A stretch of DNA of 64,000 nt from Trichopria drosophilae (taxonomy: Eukaryota; Arthropoda; Insecta; Hymenoptera; Diapriidae): the NCBI GenBank assembly GCA_030407085.1, contig CM059587.1:36615001-36679000 (forward strand). Direction: 5' to 3'. The notes under the pieces were generated by a model that saw only the letters and a list, made by a program, of their open reading frames with translations, had not been told where the DNA came from and ran no database searches. The position numbers and the translations under genes were made by a program. Each line of letters starts with the position of its first letter. The stretch's first letter is position 1. Below, one piece after another: positions 1 through 11,829 of this stretch.

Positions 1-186
1 TAATTTGTAAAAGGCAGTTCTTGTCTCTGCTATTTCATTTGAATGATCCGCCGTTGTTTCCCCTATCACCAGTTCATCGTGCAGGTCTTCGTATGCATGG
101 AACAACTCCGTCAATCTCTGATTCCGCAGTCTCAACTCTGTTATGTTGGGTTGGTCCTGCTGAAGCAAAGTCAAGAGTTCCTCCAT
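1..186 (-). CDS. BEL/Pao-like retrotransposon gag N-terminus (partial)
   Basis: This minus-strand frame starts at an ATG at 186-184 and stays open for 62 codons to the window edge, so only the N-terminus is visible. It begins MEELLTLLQQDQPN and continues with a charged, helical stretch containing RLRNQRLTELFHAYEDLHDEL and then an acidic segment ending AETRTAFYKL. The pattern (regularly spaced Leu, an F/Y-x-x-x-H/D-x-x-L core, then E/R-rich with F..Y) matches what I know of the leading region of Pao/BEL polyproteins. The context supports this: reading the same strand, a tRNA-like primer-binding site lies about 205 bases upstream (391-407), with LTR-like sequence beyond it. The product would be a structural polyprotein of a transposable element, not a host protein. 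Family assignment rests on general pattern only; a Ty3/gypsy-type gag is the alternative. Confidence 0.6.
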   Translation of the reverse strand, partial: MEELLTLLQQDQPNITELRLRNQRLTELFHAYEDLHDELVIGETTADHSNEIAETRTAFYKL

Positions 187-390
187 GTTTCTGTACAGGG
201 ATATTCTTTTTTTATTTATTAGTTGGGATTGATTGGTGGGAGCCATGATAATCGAGAGAAGGGTTTATGTAGGAAACTGAGGGATTTGGGTTCAATGCGA
301 GTAGCCAACCTTGTCTGATTAATTATCACGACCGCAAACTCATTCCTACAGCAAACGGCAAACAAAAAAGGTTGAGATCCCAATTATAGA

Positions 391-407
391 CCTCACAGGA
401 GGCACCA
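391..407 (-). promoter_or_regulatory. tRNA primer-binding site of the left-edge LTR element
   Basis: On the + strand this reads CCTCACAGGAGGCACCA, which has the form of a tRNA 3' end (acceptor strand AGGAGGC, discriminator A, CCA). It resembles the 3' end of elongator tRNA-Met. Its complement on the minus strand, starting TGG, is therefore a plausible primer-binding site for reverse transcription. It lies between LTR-like sequence (from about 414 upward) and the gag start at 186, the expected order for a minus-strand element. Confidence 0.6.
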
Positions 408-413
408 TTTTGT

Positions 414-800
414 TGTTCGGTAGGAGGGTTTATAATTCCTGACCGTAGTTTCGAATAATAAGACAAATATATTGTTTTTTAAAGTATTTAATTTTCTTTG
501 CCGCTTGCTACAAGAATATCACACAATACATACATACTTCGTATCCACGGCAGCGTCATACATTAGTGTAACGAGTTGAAAAGGGGTGGTGGAAACTCTT
601 TGCCCCCAGGACTGTTGCCCATTGTGATGGGTGTCCTTCGTCGCAAGCATGATCAAAGGGGGTTTCCATAATTAGTTATTTTACCCAGATTTGAGGTGGA
701 AACTCTTTGCCCCCAGGACTGTTTGCCCATTGTGATGGGTGTCCTTCGTTACGCATGATCAAAGAGGGGGTTTCCATAATCAATTATTTAGATCTAGACC
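414..800 (-). repeat. LTR-like region of the left-edge retroelement
   Basis: On the minus strand this sequence precedes the primer-binding site. Its inner border is probably at 414, where the + strand reads TGTTCGG, so the LTR would end CCGAACA a few bases before the primer site. The outer border could not be fixed; 800 is only the end of the internal tandem repeat, and the true end may lie nearer 850-890. The opposite LTR is outside the window, so target duplication cannot be tested. Confidence 0.45.
588..795. repeat. Two-copy tandem repeat, 107-bp unit
   Basis: Copy 1 runs 588-694 and copy 2 from 695 to about 795. Both begin GGTGGAAACTCTTTGCCCCC, share the block around GTGATGGGTGTCCTTCGT, and end GGTTTCCATAAT followed by an AT-rich tail. 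They differ by a few substitutions and small indels. The unit contains short self-complementary stretches (GGAAAC and GTTTCC at its two ends), so each copy can fold. It lies inside the presumed LTR, where such duplications are often upstream promoter repeats; that role is inference. Confidence 0.85.
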
Positions 801-880
801 TCAAATCTATACTGTAATATTGAATGATATTTTGTGACTTTATTTGGGTTTAAGTCCCATAGATGTACATAGATATGCAC

Positions 881-920
881 AGATAAACACACAGACACAC
901 ACACACGCACACGCGAACGC
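881..920. repeat. (CA)n microsatellite, imperfect
   Basis: An imperfect run of CA dinucleotides with GC and GA interruptions, followed by a few ACGCGA units. An open frame spanning it up to about 1149 encodes a TQTHTHAHANAN low-complexity stretch and is not considered a gene. Confidence 0.85.
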
Positions 921-1149
921 GAATACACGTGGTCTATGTGATGCCATGGATTCTCTGCCACCGTGGCTTAAAAGCTATATAAAACTAAATGAGCAAACTC
1001 ACCGTTGGATGATGCTGGTCACTCTTCGGAAATATCGTTCTCCAACGAATTTAATTCACCAAATGGCTGGCACACAATACGCACTGACCATAATGTCATT
1101 CCCCTTTATAGGAGTCCCGAATGGTAGGCGGAAAGGGAAGGTTCGCTAA

Positions 1150-3380
1150 ATCATTCGATCCATCAAAGGCCAACCCTCAGTCTCCTTTTCAACCAACCGT
1201 TCCCACTCTACCATCGTATTCTACGAAACAGATATGGTAATTTTCCAATATGATAATATAAAAGAAATTGCATAAATTATTTACACGTGTACCGATATTG
1301 TAGCGTCATCTATTGTTTCGAGCTCCGGGAGATGCACAAATACGAAATTTGGACATTTTTAGAAACAAAAGGGAGTATGAATAGTCAGGTCCCTCTCATT
1401 TCAGTGATAACTAACCCATCGTTTCATGATTTTGTTTACAACATGGCGGATCCAAATTGGTAGCCAAAGTATAAATTAAAGAAATATAAACAATACCATA
1501 ATATAAATAATGCTATTATCGAAATTGTTCATGATACTCATATTATTTTTTAATATAAAAATTCAACATCGCACACAAAATCTTAAACTACAGGACATAA
1601 TATGGACTCGTATTTCAAACAAATTTTCTGATACGACACTTTAATGCAATCATCAGGTCAATTATTACATGTACTATAGAAATTTATGAATAACCAACAT
1701 TGATATTTAAAATTTTTTATATACGAAATATATTATCTCGGATTTTCTACAAATTCACTAAAATAAGGTGTTAAGAAAAACATTAAAATACTTGTAAAAA
1801 GTCTTATTTCAAACCCGTATAAAACAGAAAGTCGAAAAAAATGTAGAGTACACCTGGTGCACAGAGTAGGGTCCACAATAAGTATGCTCATAAATTTGAA
1901 GCATAATTTAGAGACTTCTTGGCTGTAAAGGGTTAATACAGAAGGTAACACTAATGTTGCAAAATTAATAAAATTATGTAATTATGACGTTTATTACGAA
2001 TACGACTACCTGTTCATCATGACCGATATTTATGAAGAACGATGACAGATGTACCTATTGAATGATGGAAAATGGTCATTCATCTCTGATAATGGTAAAC
2101 AATTCTATTACACAATGGCATATGTGAATGTTGTATAACCACTTCATCAGCCTCATTCATGATCATCATCTTCATCCGTCTGATTGGTTTATTATTAATT
2201 ATCCTTGTATTAAATATCATTATAAAGTAACTCTGACCAGTCGATAGATGTCACCGCGAACCATCGTCGCTCGCAAGCATCGATCGAATATTGCAATATC
2301 CTGTCATAATATCAACTGAAATGAATTGATTTACAATTTACCGCATAAAGATAACCTTTTTGTTCGTTTATAAAAAAACTGGTGCAATTTTCGAAAACAA
2401 AAAAAAAATTATTTGTAAATGTATAGGTAGCAAGTCCACATTAATCTTGACCGAGCTACCATTAAAAATTCGAGAAAACAATCGATAACGGGCAGCTAAA
2501 AGCTGTACTCTGAGAACATAGCGGATGGTATGTTAGAGAAATCAGGAAATATGCCTCGCATTTCGATAAATTATTACTGCCTTGGAAAAATTTAATCAGC
2601 ACTGGATGGTGCACGCCGGTCGAGGTATACGCGGAATTTCCCAACGAATCTCGTTCAAGACGTGCTTCTGCTCTCTAAACTTGTATATTGGTTCCCGGCG
2701 TTTTCTTGTTTCGGCGTTAGCTGCGCCATCGTTAATTTTTCAGAGTGGCTTTCAATTTTCGACTCGGAATCGAACAGTTATTATTTTTCTCCTACCTTCA
2801 TTCGAGTAGACCTTTTGAAACGCTCGCACCGCACGAAACACACTAATTCAACGAGATTGTTGTCCGCGAGGGAAAAAAAAGATATTGTTCTCGAATTTCC
2901 AGAAAAATCAAATTGCGAGTGTCGAACTATGCGTTTTTTTTTAATTATTCTAATTTATTGACTCTTCAAATTGTATGATGCAATTGGAACATTGTATTTG
3001 TTTTCGTTACGAATGAGAGGTAGAATATATACAGGAGAACGTTTTGTTATTTTTTGTAAGTGAACAATTTTATTTTAATTTTTATTGCTAAAGTGATATG
3101 TGTGATACCTTTAAAAGGAATTGAAACCCCAGTTCTTTTACGTAATTTTGTATTCTGATTAGGAACATGACAATAAATATTGGTGGTGTATTAAAGCCAC
3201 CATCTTGAAAAAAATGCGAACTTTTTTAATTTGTTAAATTTATTTTGAAAAGTACTAATTTGACGAAAAAACTGAATGCTGTATGTGCCCTTAACGAAAT
3301 TCTAGGCTTAGTTGGAAACAAAGTCAAAATAAAAATGGGATTAGTACTTTCGAAAAGTCAAGTTAGTATGTTTTCAAATA
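1150..3380. other. AT-rich non-coding stretch
   Basis: No gene, RNA gene or clear repeat boundary could be supported. Short open frames on both strands lack recognisable domains, consistent splice context or codon bias. Confidence 0.6.
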
Positions 3381-3604
3381 CAGTCGAACCTCCGTTAACG
3401 AATACTTTCTCCTCCGCTGGTCTCCCCTTTCTAGACACTTTCAGGTGCACGAGAAAAGAGGCACATGCGCGGCGGATGGGCACATGTTCCTACAGCAAAG
3501 AGTGAATGTTAGAGGAAGCCGATTTTTTCTCCTCCAGTATTCGTTAACGGAAATTTAAATGTCTCGTCTTGTGCCGACCACATTCGATAACGGGGGTTCG
3601 ACTG
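3381..3604. mobile_element. pogo/Tigger-type MITE with TA target duplication
   Basis: A 224-bp element starts CAGTCGAACCTCCGTTAACG and ends with CGGGGGTTCGACTG. The two ends are inverted repeats matching over about 21 of 24 bases, and the dinucleotide TA flanks both sides (3379-3380 and 3605-3606). CAGT termini, a GAACC core and TA duplication are typical of pogo/Tigger-like Tc1-mariner elements. There is no transposase frame, so it is non-autonomous. An internal, inverted copy of part of the terminal repeat (ATTCGTTAACGG, near 3538-3549) and a CTCCTCC/GGAGGAG pair extend its ability to fold. Confidence 0.88.
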
Positions 3605-6600
3605 TAAATGCAAAAAATACTCCCCCCCTCTTCTCGCCCATTACGTAATTAAATGGCCTCTTGCTAATTCTCATGAATAGGTCGTGCACAAAAACGATAT
3701 ACCAATTATCTAATCGCGTACAATAAAAGCTATAAAAATGAGAAGATTAGTTTCGAACTCTACACCGGTCTAGTTGCAGCAGCTTAATTTTTCGAACTAA
3801 TCTCGATTAGGCAACATAACCCACTTTAGTAACGTCATGATGTTCAAATCGGCTTAGAGTGTTAGTTTTGGTAAACAATAGTAGATTATTCATCTTTAAT
3901 GTCATAAACACATTTTTTGCTTCAGCAAACATAAAATAGCCATTTTATGACCTATGTATTAGATAGGGATTTTGCTAAGTCATCAATTGTCAAAATGGTC
4001 ATTTTCACGGTTAATCGATAAATATTATTGGCACTATGGGCCTTAAATTTACACCTCGGTTGTTGATAACACGCCCAAGTATCGGTGAAGCCGACTCTCA
4101 TTTCAATGACAAAAACTCTTATTTTACGCCCTTGGCACGAAAAGTACTATTAGGCAAATGTCGGGGAAGTAATAATGGAACTCCTGTGGTGGGAAGACTT
4201 ATGATGCATTTATTTCCATCCAGTATGACAGAAATAAGAGGCACAAGTGAGATGCATGAACATTAATGTATTCGACATGCCTTCAACGCCAGAAGGTTCG
4301 CGAAATAGTACCAGATGGCGCGTTATGGCACTTAACGTAACAACTGGTTTGAAACGCAAGTAACGCAACAGTCGCATAGCTTAAGCGAGCTTAGGCAGCT
4401 TCCTCATTGGAAACATGCCATTGCAGTTTGTTACTGTAACAATATTATCATGCCGTGGCAGGTACTTCGTTTAATCGGCTTATTGTGTCTTTCGACTCGT
4501 TCGACGTTCATCCTTTGAAGTCCCCCCGTCCCCACTATCCGATCTAGTAATTCCACCCCCTTTCTCCCTGGGGGACTTTTTCCCATCACGTACACGCTAT
4601 CTTTGGTATCGTCGGCTTATTTTCTCGGGGAACGTTATAATGGGACTTTCAATAATCGGTTTAACGCGTCTGGTAACATTTTGAACGATGATCTTTTACG
4701 AAGCACGAAATTATTATCGGAAATTATGTGATAAACTGCAAGACAAGACTTAAAATTTTAATAAATGTTTGCAGTAATTTTTATCGTCGTCTCAGGGTAT
4801 TAGAGTCCCCAGTGATTTTGTTTTCATTCGCCCTACCCGAGCTGGGGTTGGGATTTGTACCGTTTCGCTGACGTAGAAGATCAGTTTGAATACAAACATA
4901 AATTCCGAGTAAACATTCGCGTTATTATTCAATTTGAAATATTACTAACTGTTGACGTTATTAGTATAACAAATTCATAAAATGCTGCAAGAGGTATATT
5001 TATTATAGTATAGTTTCTTCAAGAAGCACTAGGTAGCGCCCAAATCCATAAATAAAGTCACCCAGCCGTTAGTTAGAATATCGGCCTCACGGACGTAATA
5101 CACGCGAATCTACAAATCACAACTTGTATTACATGATAAGAACCTTTCTTTATAAAAATTGTGATTTGATAGAGCTTTGAATGAAGTTGTGACTAACTTT
5201 GCTTTCGGACCGCAGCGCCATCTAGTGTCCTATCAATATTTACATATTTGTCTACTTAAGACTTTCACGATTTGCACACATTATAATTTTGAATATATAT
5301 TCCACAATTTACCTAATTTCTCTTCATAACTTGCTTTTCATAAAATCCGTCAGAAGTCGCTGTTCTTCGTCTTCTTTCTCACATACGAAATTTTCTTGAG
5401 TAGCGATTAATTCTATTGACATTTTAGTATCGTAGTAAGTACGAATCAGTTTAAGGTCCATGGAAATTCGCTTAAAACAATAGGATTGAAACGTTTATCC
5501 AAATTCATGCTGTTCCATTAAGCCGATTCAAAGCTTGTATTTCCGAAAATTCGCGCCGGTTGCTGATAGCACACAAAATGGCGCGATTACGGAAAAAGGA
5601 GAATGACGTATCGTGCAATTTCGGAAGATTTATAAACACCTTCGCAATATTCCGGCAAATCCTTGTATGCCCGCATGAAGCATATTCTCTCAATTGATAC
5701 TGTGCCAACCCGAATATGACCGGCTCGCAAATAATAATTACGATCGCGTGTTAGACGGTTATTAGAGGCTAGTGCGGCCGTTTCCGTTACTAATGATTAT
5801 GTTTCGCGTTCAAGTGGCTTCGCGATATTACGGCCACTCAATCAGAAGCATTGTATCGCATATATATGGGAGTTAATGCCGTTTTTCCTCAAGGGTCAAG
5901 ACACTTTGTGTTCTATTGAGAAAACAATATTGCGTGTTCGATGTACTTGGTATTGTCTTGTTCTTGCATGCAAGCTACGATTTCGTCGTTCTAATCCTGC
6001 CATAAAATAACCATTCATTTCTAAGATAACGTTACCTTCTAGGGGTGACAAAGTCTTCGATGCTATTTTTTAATAACTAGACCTAAAGTTTGTCATCCTT
6101 CGCAACAAAGTGGTTCGTTTGAGTTATTTAATTGAACCTGACATATTAACTTCTAATGTAAATTCTCTGGTTTTACTTCAAAACTAAGTGGGTAAACATC
6201 ACATGACCACTTCCCACTCCCGGAGGAAAGCATCATTAACTCGGTAGGGATCATCGACGATTTTCGTGCGCGTTCGAGATTATCGGCCAGTAGTGGGAGG
6301 CCCCTAGAAGACACAGGCGGTATCGTGCGGAATAGTTCATCACTACATTGCTGTAAAACCAGCCCGTTAGAGGCGGTTCTTTAGGAAGTCATAACTGTGC
6401 TTAGAAATTTGCTCCACTCCACAAACCACCTTTGACTGTCGGCTTTACAGCAGCGCTTACCACATTGCCAGAATAAAGATGTCATGAATTTTCGTTGCGG
6501 TACGTAAGGATTGTTAGCTCTCGTTGACTCGTTGACCGCTCTTGTGACACTTCTTTTGAAGTAAATTACTATAATGTCGTCCCTACCACTCTATGCCTCT

Positions 6601-9600
6601 CCGCTACATGCTAATGTATGTTTCACAGATTAAAAGGAAGGGAGAATCAGTGGGGGAACACGCTAGATCCGTACCGTGGTGGGAGACACAAGTTGCTCAG
6701 CGCGCCGCACTACGGTTTAGTTCGTCGGCCTCAAGAAAGGGGCCACGAAAACTCGGTTTATGCTCGTGGCTCACAGCGTCTTACTATAAACTTTAAATGT
6801 CCAAAAAGTTTAGAACAGCTACTGCTAGGCAACAGACAGACAGTCTGCAAATCTCGCAAAATAAAAATTCCTGGTCAGTATCCGTATAACAAATCACATC
6901 CCCTGAACATTTAATCTTAATATTCCATCCAGGATTTGATTGTCAAATATCTAAAATTATTTTATTGGGCCAATAGAATGGTCTAAAACGTGAAACATCT
7001 GTTTTGCATAAACAATGAATAAAACCTTCGAAGTGAATTACGTCGACGCTGGTGAAGAACGAGATCGTGGGTTTGGGGATACGGTGATTTTAATTAGGCA
7101 TGTAGACGGATCCTTTATTGCCGTTGTACAATGGATTTCGATGGTTCCGCCGGCTTCGACCCTGGAATATCTCCTGGCGTAGGAGACAATAGCTTTCCCC
7201 GTCTCGATGAAGGGAGTTGCGGGGGTGGCACTGCACGGTGCAGCAAAGTAGAGTGGGAAAAGGAAGGCAAGAGCTTTTCATGGAAATCTCTACCCAACCC
7301 CCGCGAGTTCCCGGTGGAATCGATGAGGCCAACGGACCTACAAAAGAAGAAAACGAATCAAGGCTAACCGGGACAGAGAAGGAAGAACGCCGATATGGAG
7401 GTGAATGAAAGCAGGCAGAAATAAAAGAGCAACGGCAATTCGGATCCCATACACGCAGTGACTAATTTTGTGCGTGACTACATAAATCGTGGATTAAATT
7501 CAGTCCGAACTTTATCCCGCTGATAGGATATATGTCGGTAGGCTCATATAGCACGTTAATAAAAAATAACAATAGATCTCTATTGTTGATAACAGAATTG
7601 AATTACTGTCGGCGTAAGGGAGCGAAGAAATAAAATTTGGATCGGAATCTCCCGCAATTCCAGTTGTTGCGAAGATAAACGATATGCTGTTACTGCAATC
7701 CCTAGGCTAGCTTAACGACTTTAGGTAACAATGTTGTTCACAAAAGTAAACGGCGGTGAAAAGAAGACTAAGCGTACGAATGCCAAGGGACGGACAGCTC
7801 TTAAGCTACCAAAGGCCGCAACCTGCTCGTAGCAGGGGGCAGTTTTTCATCGGGAGTGTTTTGCAAGGCGAAACATTACTCCCGCTGGCAAGTGAACGGT
7901 CGTGAATGCTATCCATGCCAGGTTGTGACTACGGCAGCTTCGTTGCGTCAGTTTTTCAGCCGTCACTTGCGAGTGAGACCGACATTAGTCACGTAACAGC
8001 CTGTTTCACGGCGAGCTGCTACCTCATGCAAATAAACGATAGGGTGCAATGAATTAATCGATATTCGCAAATTAAATATATATTCGTTTGCGAGGCTAAA
8101 GAAACTGTTCACTTTGGAAAAACGTTTCAATTGTTTCATTCAATTACCATAGTCCTTAAACTGACTTGCACTTACTACGGTAATAAACCAGAAACAAAAC
8201 TGGCCGTTACTCAACATATCGTTTTGAAATGTACTTTTTAAACGACATCTAGCGAAAGTTACTAAAACCATGCACCATCTAAGAATTAGAGCACTGACAC
8301 TGCCCGATTTTTCATAGCCGCTTTCTTGAGACCCGATGAAGTAAAAAGCATAGCGGCGCATCGAGCAACGAGAGCCTCCTACCACACTCCTCGAATCTCC
8401 CTACCACTTAAACCGCTCAAGCGTCAGGAGAAATTGGGGAGTGAGGGGGTAAGGAAAACAGAGGTTGAGTGAAGAGGGGGTAGTAGATTGGCAAGGAGTG
8501 GGGAGCACCAGGCGCTTCAGGTGACATCGTGCGGATCAGTTCATCCTTCGAAACTTGCCTCAAAGCAGGTAACAAGCTTTTATATCGCAACATAAGGTAC
8601 CAGCCCTGGGAGTCATAGCAAGCTGTATTGAACAATATCTATAGCAAATTTTATGAGAATAATTAATCCAGACGCGGCATTAACTACTTCTGCAATTATT
8701 GTATGGTAAATTTCCCAAACTCGAATCTATAATATTGTTCATTTACGTATTACCAAAATTACTTGACTGCATTACTTGAGTAAAAATAAAAGTTTCTTGC
8801 TTAATTTAAGAGAATTAGAAACCAAAGCGTTTCATTTCAGAAGAAATTGTTTCATTGTCACGTCAATCCTAGATTCAATAAGAAGAAGGTCTTATAATGA
8901 AATACATTTACGTATCTTTATTCTTCGTAATAAATCTCTGGGTTGATTATAGATTCTCGTTATTATGTGTGGTTCGTGAGATCGATACTGGAATAAAATA
9001 GTACGTGACTTTATTGGTAAATTTATGCGCCACCTAGTGTTCCTCGAAGAAATTGTTAACGATGGGTGGAAATGCTCTAAAATAAAACTCGCAATTTTAT
9101 CGGCCAAATGAGAATATATCAACTTATTGCAATCTCCTGGTTGCAATATCCCGAAAAACCGACAATCACTTTTTCACATCTTCTTAGTTCGACTTTCCAT
9201 TTTTTCGAGCGTTTAAATCGAGTATAATGTCTTATTAATCATCGATATGATAATATTCGAATTGCAAATAATTTTCGAGAGGTCATCACCACTTTAAAGG
9301 GCTTTTACATAATTTACTCCTTAACAGGGCACCTTCATTTTGAGAGGTATCCCCGTTCGGGCGTGCAATGGCGTAGGGAAAACTACTTTTCAGGTAAAAA
9401 TCTCATCACAGGTACCACAGTCGATAAAAGATAGATTCTGGTCGTACAGGAAGTAGACAATACCATATTATCGTTACTTCTTGCTACATTTTACATATTT
9501 ATTTGTGATTGACACATTTTTTAGGGCTTTTTTATGAAAATGGTCGTTATGTAAATGAAAATCGTATAGTCTTATTTGATAGAAAATCAATATTTTGTGG

Positions 9601-11107
9601 ATGAAAAGCATATTACTCGAAATTTTATCTACAATTCGGATAAAAATTAATACGAGTTTTGGTAAAAAGACATTCAGGAAGACATACATTTCAAATTACC
9701 TTTTAAAACATTACTTTTCACTATAATGCGGTTATAAACGACCTAAAATTATAATTACGTTTCGCATAATAGAAATTAACTAAGCATCAATATTCCGATT
9801 TCGATATATAGGAGTATCAATTCTGAAATTCGGCGAGTGTTGAGTGTTAATGCCCTATCTTTGAATGTATACCTGACGTAGGCAAACAAGCTCAATATGC
9901 ATTGAGTATGAAGTTACAAACACGATGGGTAAATCAAACTTGGAACGTCATCATCCAATCTTGTAGACATCTTGTCATCAAAATCTGCATATTACCTTTC
10001 GTTCAAGGCTTAAAAGTTGTCCATCATTTATTGTTAAATATTGTATTTATAGGTCTACATGATATACCCTGATATAACGATGTAGGCGTGAAGGTCAGAA
10101 ATATAGTATATATAATTACAATATGAATCTGAGGGTTATACTTTAATACATGATTAGTACTATGAATATATACATGAAGTTATATTAGCAAAGAACAAGT
10201 CTATTATATGTGATTTTGAGTTATTTAAATTAAATCGTTACAATTTTAATAACACGAATTTAAGAATTATTATGTGTAATAGTTTATTAGCAGTATATAA
10301 TACCATATTATTATTATGTAGTGATTCTATTCTATGATAAAACGCTTCAACTTTGAAACATCTCAATCTGAAAAAATTGCATATGTCAGTTTCACTTATG
10401 TCGTGTTTTCAAAATGATGATATAAAAATGTACTTTTAGTCATTCAAACTGCAATGCATGTCTTGTAGCTATTAAGTATTTGTTGTAAAGTATTTATTTT
10501 ATATATACTCTGATTCTCAGTACTTTTCGCTGATTCAGATTAAGAGAGTAAATGTATAATATTCAAAGTTTTGTATAAAATTGTTCGCAATGCGAGAAAT
10601 CGGAAAATTTACAACTCTGCAGCTGGCCGTTGTCTTATTTGTTTAAATGAGATATATAAATATAACCTTTAATAGAATTTATTTAATTAATTAATGTACA
10701 ATAATTTTATTGTAAGTTTTTGTCCTTTTCAACAAATTGAGATTCAAATTATGGAGTTTTTTATGACCAAGACCTAATTTATTAAAAAAAGAAGCATTAA
10801 TTAGGCTTTCCGAGGTGTATAAATTATAATTATATTACACTATTATTTTGTAATAAGGCACTATCTGACACATTAACGACGGAAAAATATCGGTAAAAAT
10901 TCAACGAATCGTTACAGCTCTATTATTTATTACTTTTGAGCTGATTTAACCCGAGAAAAAATGAAATGTATACAATTCCATATGAATTTTTTTCCCATAG
11001 AATTTTATAAAACTATCTACATTACTTTTAATATCAAATTGTATATATATTTGTTTATTTTTAAATACTTAAGAAATAAATTTGTAAAGTAAAGGAGCCG
11101 TGTAAAA
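3605..11107. other. Long stretch without a supported gene
   Basis: Sequence of mixed composition. The parts 5700-6800, 7090-7450 and 7780-8030 are clearly less AT-rich than their surroundings. At 7131-7367 both strands are open, but the peptides show no domain I recognise and no splice logic. These GC-richer islands could be regulatory, old repeats or diverged exons; I cannot tell. CTCF-like AG(A/G)TGGCGC matches lie at 4313-4321 (+), 5215-5223 (-) and 9027-9035 (-). Confidence 0.5.
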
Positions 11108-11686
11108 TTCGTCTGTTTTCTAGACCTTAAATGTGTGGTCAAAATATATGTGAAATGTAAGTTTATGATGATAGAATATTAATATACAACTTTCCGAGTG
11201 AGAATGTAGTTCAATCTTAAAGTAGGGAGAGTAAAGGGAAGAAACTATGACAAAATTTGTATTTTAAAAAACGTCATTTTTATCTCCAAAATTAAACATA
11301 ACAAAAAATTCATAATAGACATTTTTTATTCGGAATCTTTTATTTTTCTTTGAAGTAAACAATTCAATCTTTATAATTATTCAAAAAATTTGAAATTTAA
11401 AAATGTGAATTAATTTGGTTTGAAGAAAATTTACTAAGATTCTTGAAATAATTCAGAATAAAAAATGTGTCTGGTGAATTTTTTATAAAATCTATATTTT
11501 CGTATGTAAAAAATTATACATTTACAAAAAATACAATTTTGCTCATAGTACCATCCCTTTCACCCTTCCTACCTCCAGATTGAGATTCATTCTCAATCTG
11601 AAAGTTTTAAACCAACATTCTATCATCATAAACTTTCATTTCGCATATAATCTGACCCTAAATTAGTGGTCTAGAAACCGATGTAT
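11108..11686. mobile_element. Palindromic fold-back element A
   Basis: The two halves are inverted copies around a centre near 11397. The outer left end reads TTTTCTAGACC and then GTTTATGATGATAGAAT; the complement of the right end gives GTTTCTAGACC and the same GTTTATGATGATAGAAT block. Similarity continues inwards, for example AAAAAATTCAT at the left against its complement near 11475, so almost the whole 580 bp is a diverged palindrome. No frame of useful length is present. ATTC occurs just outside both ends (around 11106-11109 and 11684-11688) and may be the target duplication. This is most simply a MITE or fold-back transposon; divergence between the arms suggests age. Confidence 0.75.
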
Positions 11687-11754
11687 TCATCATTCAAATC
11701 TTCTAATGCTCGCAAAGAAGGCAGTCAATGCGAAATGTAAAAAAAACTTCAGTG

Positions 11755-11790
11755 TACCGCCTGGGGATCGAACCCTAGCTTCTAGCTTTT
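11755..11790 (-). repeat. tRNA-like fragment with a B-box
   Basis: The minus strand contains AGGGTTCGATCCCC, a close fit to the RNA polymerase III B-box and tRNA T-arm. No matching D-arm or acceptor stem could be folded around it, so it is not a tRNA gene. A 5'-truncated SINE is the likely explanation. Confidence 0.4.
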
Positions 11791-11829
11791 TACATATTTT
11801 TATTAAACATTTTTTACGTTTATATTCGT

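Noticed and set aside
588..795. Repeat pair considered as a CRISPR-like array
   Set aside because: Only two long units placed directly head to tail, no unique spacers, in eukaryotic-type DNA.
844..1149. Open + frame containing PPWLKSYIKL, superficially like the PPWLK motif of iRhom N-termini
   Set aside because: The frame runs through a CA microsatellite, the following residues do not match, there is no donor at a fitting phase, and it is over 30 kb from exon A. Chance resemblance.
7131..7367. Open frames on both strands in a GC-richer island, considered as a 5' exon
   Set aside because: Peptides are unfamiliar, no matching donor phase could be linked to exon A, and openness on both strands reflects composition.
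11755..11790. Possible tRNA gene
   Set aside because: Only a T-arm-like segment is present; no acceptor stem, D-arm or anticodon arm could be paired.
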